DNA of 64,000 nt, from the NCBI GenBank assembly GCA_002842095.1, contig PHCB01000004.1:100931-164930 (forward strand), given 5' to 3'. A program made the position numbers and the translations under genes. Position 1 is the stretch's first letter. Each line of letters begins with the position of its first letter. Below are positions 58,503 to 64,000 of the stretch, one piece after another. Below the pieces are notes generated by a model that was not told the DNA's origin, made no database searches, and saw only the letters and a program-made list of their open reading frames with translations. This stretch comes from a candidate division BRC1 bacterium HGW-BRC1-1 (GTDB lineage Bacteria; Sumerlaeota; Sumerlaeia; Sumerlaeales; Sumerlaeaceae).

Positions 58503-61262
58503 ATGAAATCCGCCGATTCGAACGCAACGCGCACCACGCTGGAGTCCAACGGCAAAAGTTACGAAATCTTTTCGCTGCTAAAATTATCTCCGGCGGATTT
58601 CCCTTCCGCTGCAAAACTCCCGTTTTCGCTTCGAGTGTTGCTGGAAAACCTACTGCGCCTCGACGACGGAAGCGACTACAGCACCCAGTGCATCCGCGCG
58701 CTGGCGACCTGGAACCCCAAAGCCAAGCCCGATCAGGAAATAGGTTTCACAGTGGCGCGCGTCCTGTTGCAGGATTTCACCGGTGTTCCCTGTGTGGTGG
58801 ATCTGGCCGCCATGCGCGATGCCATGGCCGAGATGGGCGGCGATCCCTCCCGCATCAATCCCTTGCAGGGCGTTGATCTCGTGATCGACCACTCAGTACA
58901 GATCGACTATTTCGGCTCGCCCGATGCGCAGGCCCTCAATGCCCGCCTCGAATATGAGCGGAACAGCGAACGCTACCAGTTTTTGCGCTGGGGGTCGAAC
59001 TCCTTCGACAACTTCCGCGTGGTTCCACCCGACACCGGCATCGTCCATCAGGTTAACCTCGAGTACCTCGCCTCCGTTGTCTATTCCAAGGAGGTCGATG
59101 GCACCCTCCAGGCCTACCCTGACACGCTGGTGGGGACCGACTCCCACACGCCGATGGTGAATGGCATGGGCGTGCTGGGCTGGGGTGTCGGCGGCATTGA
59201 AGCAGAGGCCGCCATGTTGGGTCAGCCCATCTCCATGCTCATCCCCGAAGTGGTGGGTGTGCGCCTCACGGGCCGATTGCAGCCGGGCTCCACCGCCACC
59301 GACATGGTGCTGACCATCACGGAAGTCCTACGCAAAAAGGGTGTGGTGGGCAAAATCGTCGAGTACTTCGGCGACGCCCTCGCCCACATGAGCGTAGCCG
59401 ACCGCGCGACCATTGCCAATATGTCCCCCGAATACGGGGCCACCGCCGGGTTCTTTCCCGTGGATAACCGAACGCTGGAGTATCTGCGACTGACCGGCCG
59501 CACCAGCGAACAGGTTACTCTGGTGGAGGATTACTGCCGTGCGCAGGGTCTTTTCCGCACCGAGGAAACCGAAGAGCCTATTTTCTCCGAGGTGGTGGAA
59601 ATCGACCTGTCGAGTGTTCGCCCCAGCCTGGCAGGCCCGCGACGTCCTCAGGATCGCATTCTTCTCGACGAAACCAAGCCGTCTTACCGCAAAGCCCTCG
59701 TGGAACTTCTGGAAGCGAAAGAGAAGCTGCCCGAAACTCAGAAGACCGCCTGGTTGGCGGGAGAAGAACTTCCCGAAGATTCCACTTTGGCGAAGTCCAT
59801 ACATGTTTCCGCAGGCGGTCAATCCTTCGACATGACCCATGGGGCGGTTGTCATAGCATCGATCACGAGCTGTACCAACACGAGCAACCCCACCGTGCTG
59901 ATAGCAGCCGGCTTGCTTGCCCGCAAAGCGGTGGCTCGCGGCATGAAGGTGAAGCCCTGGGTAAAAACCAGTCTGGCTCCGGGGTCGCAGGTGGTGACGG
60001 AATATCTCAACGAATCCGGACTCATGGGAGACTTGGAGAAACTGGGCTTCCACGTGGTGGGCTACGGTTGCGCCACCTGCATTGGAAACAGCGGTCCGCT
60101 TCCCCAGCCAATCGCCGATGCCGTGACTGAAGGCGATCTGGTTGCTGCTGCGGTGCTGAGTGGCAACCGCAACTTCGAGGGTCGCATCAACCCCCTCGTG
60201 CGGGCCAATTACCTCGCCTCCCCTCCTCTGGTGGTGGCCTATGCTTTGGCCGGAAGCATGGATCTGGACATGGCCAATGGGGTTATCGGGTTGGACTCCG
60301 AAGGTCGCGATGTGCGCCTGTCGGAAATCTGGCCGTCGGAGGAAGAGGTGGCGAATCTCGTGCAGAGCAGCGTCTCCTCTGCCATGTTCCGCAAGGTTTA
60401 TGGAAACGTCTTCCAAGGCGACGAAGCATGGTCGAACCTCCCCGTTCCCACCGGCGAAATTTATACATGGAACGAATCCTCAACCTATATCAAACGCCCG
60501 CCGTTCTTTGAAAATCTGTCACCCAAGCCCACCGACCCACAGGATATCGAGAGTGGCAAGGTGTTGGCCATGCTGGGCGATTCGGTGACAACCGACCATA
60601 TCTCGCCCGCCGGCAGCATCGGCAAGAACAGCCCCGCCGCGCGCTACTTGATGGAACATGACGTGCAGCCGCACGAGTTTAACAGCTATGGCAGCCGACG
60701 CGGAAACCACGAGGTGATGATGCGGGGCACCTTCGCGAACATTCGGTTACGCAACCAACTGGCGCCGGGCACCGAGGGCGGCGTGACGGTTTATCAACTG
60801 ACCGGCGAGCAGATGTCGATCTACGATGCGGCGATGAAGTATCGCGCGCTGGGCACACCGCTGCTCATTCTGGCCGGACAGGAATATGGCAGCGGATCAT
60901 CGCGCGATTGGGCCGCGAAGGGAACCTCCCTTCTTGGTGTGCATGCGGTGCTGGCGCAAAGCTATGAACGCATTCACCGCAGCAACCTTATCGGCATGGG
61001 TGTTCTGCCCCTGCAGTTCGAATCCGGCGCGAGCCGCGAAACCCTCGGACTCACGGGCTTTGAGACGTTCGCGATCCGGGGCATCAGTGAGGGCATTACT
61101 CCCGGCAAAAAGCTGCAGGTCTTCGCAACGGCGCAGGATGGATCGCGCACAACTGAATTCTCGGTTCTCTGCCGGATCGACACCCCCAACGAAATCGAAT
61201 ACTACCGTCACGGAGGCATTCTGCAATACGTGCTCCGGCAGATGGTGAAGTCGGCAGAGTAA
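58503..61262 (+). CDS. acnA: Aconitate hydratase AcnA
   Basis: The citrate-isocitrate isomerase of the TCA cycle, 919 residues. Iron-sulfur ligands are the cysteine in SITSCTNTSNPTVL and the pair in YGCATCIGNSG. Other active-site parts are DSHTPMVNGMGVLGWG, DHISPAGSIGKNSPA and the swivel-domain EYGSGSSRDWAAKG. The size and these motifs fit AcnA/IRP-type enzymes, not AcnB. TTG 58470 is also in frame, but ATG 58503 leads straight into the family N-terminus. It lies upstream of argB, which draws on the same 2-oxoglutarate pool through glutamate. Confidence 0.95.
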   Translation: MKSADSNATRTTLESNGKSYEIFSLLKLSPADFPSAAKLPFSLRVLLENLLRLDDGSDYSTQCIRALATWNPKAKPDQEIGFTVARVLLQDFTGVPCVVDLAAMRDAMAEMGGDPSRINPLQGVDLVIDHSVQIDYFGSPDAQALNARLEYERNSERYQFLRWGSNSFDNFRVVPPDTGIVHQVNLEYLASVVYSKEVDGTLQAYPDTLVGTDSHTPMVNGMGVLGWGVGGIEAEAAMLGQPISMLIPEVVGVRLTGRLQPGSTATDMVLTITEVLRKKGVVGKIVEYFGDALAHMSVADRATIANMSPEYGATAGFFPVDNRTLEYLRLTGRTSEQVTLVEDYCRAQGLFRTEETEEPIFSEVVEIDLSSVRPSLAGPRRPQDRILLDETKPSYRKALVELLEAKEKLPETQKTAWLAGEELPEDSTLAKSIHVSAGGQSFDMTHGAVVIASITSCTNTSNPTVLIAAGLLARKAVARGMKVKPWVKTSLAPGSQVVTEYLNESGLMGDLEKLGFHVVGYGCATCIGNSGPLPQPIADAVTEGDLVAAAVLSGNRNFEGRINPLVRANYLASPPLVVAYALAGSMDLDMANGVIGLDSEGRDVRLSEIWPSEEEVANLVQSSVSSAMFRKVYGNVFQGDEAWSNLPVPTGEIYTWNESSTYIKRPPFFENLSPKPTDPQDIESGKVLAMLGDSVTTDHISPAGSIGKNSPAARYLMEHDVQPHEFNSYGSRRGNHEVMMRGTFANIRLRNQLAPGTEGGVTVYQLTGEQMSIYDAAMKYRALGTPLLILAGQEYGSGSSRDWAAKGTSLLGVHAVLAQSYERIHRSNLIGMGVLPLQFESGASRETLGLTGFETFAIRGISEGITPGKKLQVFATAQDGSRTTEFSVLCRIDTPNEIEYYRHGGILQYVLRQMVKSAE

Positions 61263-61322
61263 CAGTCAGACTGCAATGTTTCAGGTAACAATTCAACTTA
61301 TCACCCCAAGGACCTTATCGAA

Positions 61323-62234
61323 ATGACCGACAGCATCGACCTGCGCAAACTGCCCATTGAACGCCTCATCGAGCGCGCCCAAATCCTCGTGGAAGCCCTG
61401 CCTTACATCCGTCAATTCCACGACTCCACCATCGTCATCAAGTTCGGTGGCGCTGCGCAGGTGCAACCGGAACTGAAAAACAAAATCATTCAGGACATCG
61501 CGCTCATGGCCATCGTCGGCATGAAGCCGGTGGTCGTCCACGGTGGGGGGCCCGAGGTCAGCCGCTTGATGAAAAAAATGGGGCACGAGCCCCGTTTCAT
61601 AGCGGGCCAACGGGTGACCGACGCCGATGCTCTGGACATGGCAGAAATGGTGCTGGCAGGCAAGGTGAACAGCGAAATAACTCTGGCCCTCAACCGCGCC
61701 GGGGTGAACGCCGTGGGGCTCAGCGGCAAAGACATGAACCTCATTCGCGCGGTCAAACTGTTCCATCAGGAAAGCGCCGACGGAGAGAAAACCGACATCG
61801 GATTTGTTGGCGACGTGCTCAACATCGACACGTCCATCATCAACATCCTCGACAAGAATGGAATCGTTCCCGTCATTTCACCAATTGGTGTCGATGAGGA
61901 TGGCCAGCGCTACAACATCAACGCCGACACCGTAGCCTGCGACATTGCCGCCTCGCTGAAGGCCGATAAGCTGATCCTACTGACTGATGTGAAAGGGATT
62001 CTCCGCGACCGCAACGACGAGGGAAGCCTCATCAATTCCATCAAGGCCGATGAGATCGAAAAACTGATCAGCGAAGGCATCATTCAGGGCGGCATGATCC
62101 CCAAAACCCGCGCGGCTGTGGATGCTCTGAAGTCAGGCGTGAAAAAAACCCACATCCTGGACGGACGCCTGCCCCACTCGCTGCTGCTTGAAATCTTCAC
62201 CGACCGCGGCATCGGTACGCAGATTATCCCCTGA
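61323..62234 (+). CDS. argB: Acetylglutamate kinase
   Basis: The second step of arginine synthesis, phosphorylating N-acetylglutamate. The 303-residue protein has STIVIKFGGAAQ near 35, the glycine-rich VVVHGGGPEVSRLMKK near 70, and the C-terminal ILDGRLPHSLLLEIFTD that closes the active site. The N-terminal helix (about 8-25, LPIERLIERAQILVEALPYI) is the type found in arginine-sensitive, hexameric enzymes, so feedback inhibition by arginine is likely. Other arg genes are not present. A strong terminator follows at 62270. Confidence 0.95.
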   Translation: MTDSIDLRKLPIERLIERAQILVEALPYIRQFHDSTIVIKFGGAAQVQPELKNKIIQDIALMAIVGMKPVVVHGGGPEVSRLMKKMGHEPRFIAGQRVTDADALDMAEMVLAGKVNSEITLALNRAGVNAVGLSGKDMNLIRAVKLFHQESADGEKTDIGFVGDVLNIDTSIINILDKNGIVPVISPIGVDEDGQRYNINADTVACDIAASLKADKLILLTDVKGILRDRNDEGSLINSIKADEIEKLISEGIIQGGMIPKTRAAVDALKSGVKKTHILDGRLPHSLLLEIFTDRGIGTQIIP

Positions 62235-62269
62235 AGCAATCTCCGCAAAAACATCGATTCCAAAAAGCA

Positions 62270-62307
62270 ATCTCCCCCGAATCCGGTTGGACTCGGGGGA
62301 GATTTTT
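62270..62307 (+). terminator. Rho-independent terminator after argB
   Basis: Arms ATCTCCCCCGA (62270-62280) and TCGGGGGAGAT (62293-62303), with a 12-base loop, then a T-run to 62307. It lies 35 bases past the argB stop. On the other strand the stem is followed by GC and then TTTTT, so it may also stop the leftward LTxxQ transcript (bidirectional). Confidence 0.88.
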
Positions 62308-62357
62308 ATCCTGCATGCCCCGGAATCGAACTCACCGGGCGATGCGTGTTAACTGGC

Positions 62358-63194
62358 TCAGGGTTGGAATGGATTGGGCGGTGCACCAGCGCCCGGTCCC
62401 TGTCCTGCACCCGGTCCACGACCGCCGCCCGGACGATTCGCTTTCCGATCCTCGCGGTTCTTCTCGCGGTCGGTACGAACGCCATCCTTGGCTCCGAGAC
62501 CTTCACCGCGGGCAACCGGAACGTTCTTCAGTTCCTCGTACTTTGCGTCGTACTTGATTTTCTGATCGTCGGTCAGCAACGCTTTTACTTCATCCTGAGC
62601 GGCCTTATGGATTTTTTCTATTTCAGGTTTCAGGTCGGTCTGTGCGGTAGCGCGCATCTTTTCCTGGGTGCTCTTTTGAAGCTCGCGAACCTTGGTCTTC
62701 TGCTCGGCGGTCAGGTCAACGGCGAGAGCGGCACGCCACACTGCCGAGTATTGCGCCATCTCCTGACGACGGCCGGCCATGCGATCCTGCATTTCCTCGC
62801 GACGCTCAGCCATGTCACCCTGGTTGTCCTGCATCTTCTCGCGCATTTCAGCGCCGCGAGCCTGCAGCTTTTCAACCTTTTCGCGCTGCTCGGGGGTCAG
62901 CACCGCCAGTGCATCCTCGCGAGCCTTGTCCACTATCGCACTGATGCGCGTGGCCTGGTCTGTGGTGATGTCAGCGTTGGCCCGCAACATCCGGAGAATG
63001 CCCGAGGTCTGCATTTCACCGCCGAGGCCTCGCGCTCCGGCCCATCCATTTTGTCCGGCCATCATGCCCGGAGCCGCTGCCCCGCGCTTAGCGCCAGCGC
63101 GGCCTGGCTTGCCGTTTGGTCCACCGGGGCCCGGTTGGGCAAAAAGTAGCGAGCAACTCGCCATTATGCAAACTGCCATTAAACTGCGTTTCAT
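62358..63194 (-). CDS. Secreted LTxxQ (Spy/CpxP-like) periplasmic protein
   Basis: A 278-residue exported protein. MKRSLMAVCIMASCSLLFA is a signal peptide with cleavage after Ala-19, followed by a glycine/proline-rich stretch. Three LTxxQ motifs occur: LTPEQ, LTAEQ and LTDDQ, in long charged helices (about 90-235), the pattern of Spy and CpxP chaperones or metal sensors. The C-terminus is again glycine/proline-rich. The start ATG 63194 has AAGGAG eight bases upstream; in-frame upstream codons up to 63248 lack a signal. Role may be envelope stress or metal tolerance, by family only. Its upstream region holds a GTACGC repeat. Confidence 0.85.
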   Translation of the reverse strand: MKRSLMAVCIMASCSLLFAQPGPGGPNGKPGRAGAKRGAAAPGMMAGQNGWAGARGLGGEMQTSGILRMLRANADITTDQATRISAIVDKAREDALAVLTPEQREKVEKLQARGAEMREKMQDNQGDMAERREEMQDRMAGRRQEMAQYSAVWRAALAVDLTAEQKTKVRELQKSTQEKMRATAQTDLKPEIEKIHKAAQDEVKALLTDDQKIKYDAKYEELKNVPVARGEGLGAKDGVRTDREKNREDRKANRPGGGRGPGAGQGPGAGAPPNPFQP

Positions 63195-63393
63195 GATCAT
63201 ATCTCCTTCGTATGGTACTTCTGATGCCTTGGTTAAGGCATAAGCCATACCAGCCCGAAGCAGAACACGGCAGAATTCATTATCCTCATTAATATCAATG
63301 GTTTGTGATTTTTTATAGAACCATGGTCTTCATACGATCTGTACGCATACGTACGCAAGCGGACAAATACGAACCATCTGGAAGGAAACTATT

Positions 63394-63777
63394 TCATTCC
63401 AGATCGGGAAGAGATTCTGACGAGGGAATGCGCACATTCAGGCGGCCTTGCCCGTCGTTCTTCACTTCAAGGCGCTCCAGGTGGGCACCGTAACAGGGGC
63501 CGTCCACACATTCTCCTGTGGCCGGTTCGAACAATGCTCCGTGGTTACGGCAGAGAAGAAGGCGATTTTCCCCGTCGAGGAAATCACCGTCTCCATAATC
63601 GAGAGTGAGCGGTTGATGGGGGCAGCGATTTACAAAGGCCACAAGCGTACCCTCCCACCTCAACACGAAACCATCGGTGAGCAAACCACATGGATCCCGA
63701 AAGGTGAACGGTCGGGTGCATCCCTCGGGCAGGTCATTCTCGCCAACGTCGAGCCATTGATCCTCTTCTGGGGTCAC
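63394..63777 (-). CDS. Rieske-type [2Fe-2S] protein
   Basis: A 127-residue ferredoxin-like Rieske protein. The cluster ligands are C52-P-H54 in NRCPHQPLTLD and C76-RN-H79 in LLCRNHGALFEP, spaced as in the family, and GECVDGPCYG provides the proline/cysteine loop. It has no membrane anchor, so it may be a soluble electron-transfer partner or an oxygenase-like subunit. The start is GTG 63777, overlapping the stop of the upstream gene by four bases (GTGA), so the two are coupled. No oxygenase is visible. Confidence 0.87.
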   Translation of the reverse strand: MTPEEDQWLDVGENDLPEGCTRPFTFRDPCGLLTDGFVLRWEGTLVAFVNRCPHQPLTLDYGDGDFLDGENRLLLCRNHGALFEPATGECVDGPCYGAHLERLEVKNDGQGRLNVRIPSSESLPDLE

Positions 63778-64000
63778 GCGCTTTTCTCCGCATCTGTTTG
63801 CTCGCAGGCACGACGAGTAGCCTTGCGCCGTTCGCGCCCACCGAAACGGCGGTTGCGGTAGATGAGCTCAACCTCTGTGCGCCGATCCTGATTAGATTGA
63901 CGACGCTCCGCACCGCTACGGCGCTCCCTTCCGGTATAAACGCCGGGAGGCAAATCAACCGGAAGCGGTGTTGCGGCGGGGGTTTCCCGGGGTTGAGGAG
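63774..64000 (-). CDS. C-terminus of an arginine-rich protein (partial, at window edge)
   Basis: The last 75 codons of a leftward gene whose start is beyond the right edge; the frame closes at TGA (63776-63774), inside the Rieske start. The C-terminus is strongly basic, with repeats of RR pairs (RERRSGAERRQ, QDRRTE, NRRFGGRERRK, ATRR). Such RR-x3-RR tracts occur as linkers or tails of some PilZ-type and other bacterial proteins, but this is too short to classify. The 4-base GTGA overlap with the Rieske gene is the main evidence for the frame. Confidence 0.55.
   Translation of the reverse strand, partial: PQPRETPAATPLPVDLPPGVYTGRERRSGAERRQSNQDRRTEVELIYRNRRFGGRERRKATRRACEQTDAEKSA

Noticed and set aside
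62310..62345. tRNA T-loop-like sequence (TTCGATT on the minus strand)
   Set aside because: The flanking stem does not pair as a T-arm and there is no room for a full tRNA before the LTxxQ gene.
1..64000. rRNA, tRNA, CRISPR arrays, insertion sequences, phage genes, integration sites and replication origin
   Set aside because: None of their characteristic sequences was seen on either strand by eye; a tRNAscan/Infernal run would settle the RNA genes.

Overview
The window looks like chromosomal DNA from a GC-rich, diderm (Gram-negative-type), pilus-bearing bacterium. Evidence for an outer membrane is a secretin, a porin-like beta-barrel protein with a signal peptide, lipoprotein signals and a Spy/CpxP-like periplasmic protein. 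Several gene combinations are unusual for Proteobacteria: the McsA-McsB arginine kinase pair, a transaldolase-glucose-6-phosphate isomerase fusion beside an animal-type transketolase, a PilM-PilN fusion, a PHP-PolX protein, and a SxtJ-like/DUF5989 pair. These fit an uncultivated or deep-branching lineage (for example Sumerlaeota, Hydrogenedentota or PVC-related groups). I cannot fix the taxonomy from sequence alone.

Layout. 1-5.1 kb: the tail of a TPR protein, an FMN reductase, a polyprenol-phosphate-sugar-type glycosyltransferase and undecaprenyl-diphosphatase (+), facing htpX-grpE and a TerC protein (-). 5.2-8.0 kb: tsaD, mcsA, mcsB. 8.1-12.8 kb: a two-gene non-oxidative pentose phosphate unit (tkt, then tal-pgi). 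13.1-14.5 kb: an orphan PduP/EutE-like acylating aldehyde dehydrogenase with a microcompartment-style N-terminus. 14.5-18.3 kb: two tandem paralogous membrane proteins. 18.4-24.5 kb: rpsP-khpA-rimM, cysH, an unknown small protein on the opposite strand, namZ and polX. 24.6-31.6 kb: a type IV pilus operon read leftward (pilM-pilN fusion, a small inner-membrane protein, a very large secretin). 31.9-36.7 kb: valS, a porin-like protein and the SxtJ-like/DUF5989 pair. 37.0-38.8 kb: pilB. 38.8-41.0 kb: a radical SAM protein coupled to a glycosyltransferase. 41.1-45.8 kb: a double-FHA protein, a nucleoside deoxyribosyltransferase-like protein coupled to a response regulator, nadC and a PEGA lipoprotein. 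46.1-57.4 kb: a sugar-type oxidoreductase, three glycosyltransferase or GT-C-like genes, an ABC-2-type permease, small membrane proteins and two large TPR proteins. 57.4-64.0 kb: a double-receiver response regulator, acnA, argB, an LTxxQ protein, a Rieske protein and the tail of an arginine-rich protein.

The strongest themes are cell-envelope work (glycosyltransferases, lipid-carrier recycling, peptidoglycan recovery, pilus, porin) and housekeeping or central carbon metabolism. I found no rRNA, tRNA, CRISPR array, insertion sequence, phage gene or clear pseudogene. Many starts in the features below were moved downstream from the longest open frame where a Shine-Dalgarno sequence, a signal peptide or a 4-base stop/start overlap supports it. 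The items most worth follow-up are the PolX with a substituted catalytic aspartate, the pilM-pilN fusion with its unfamiliar small partner, the orphan microcompartment-type aldehyde dehydrogenase, the radical SAM-glycosyltransferase and response regulator-deoxyribosyltransferase pairs, and very small coupled membrane genes.
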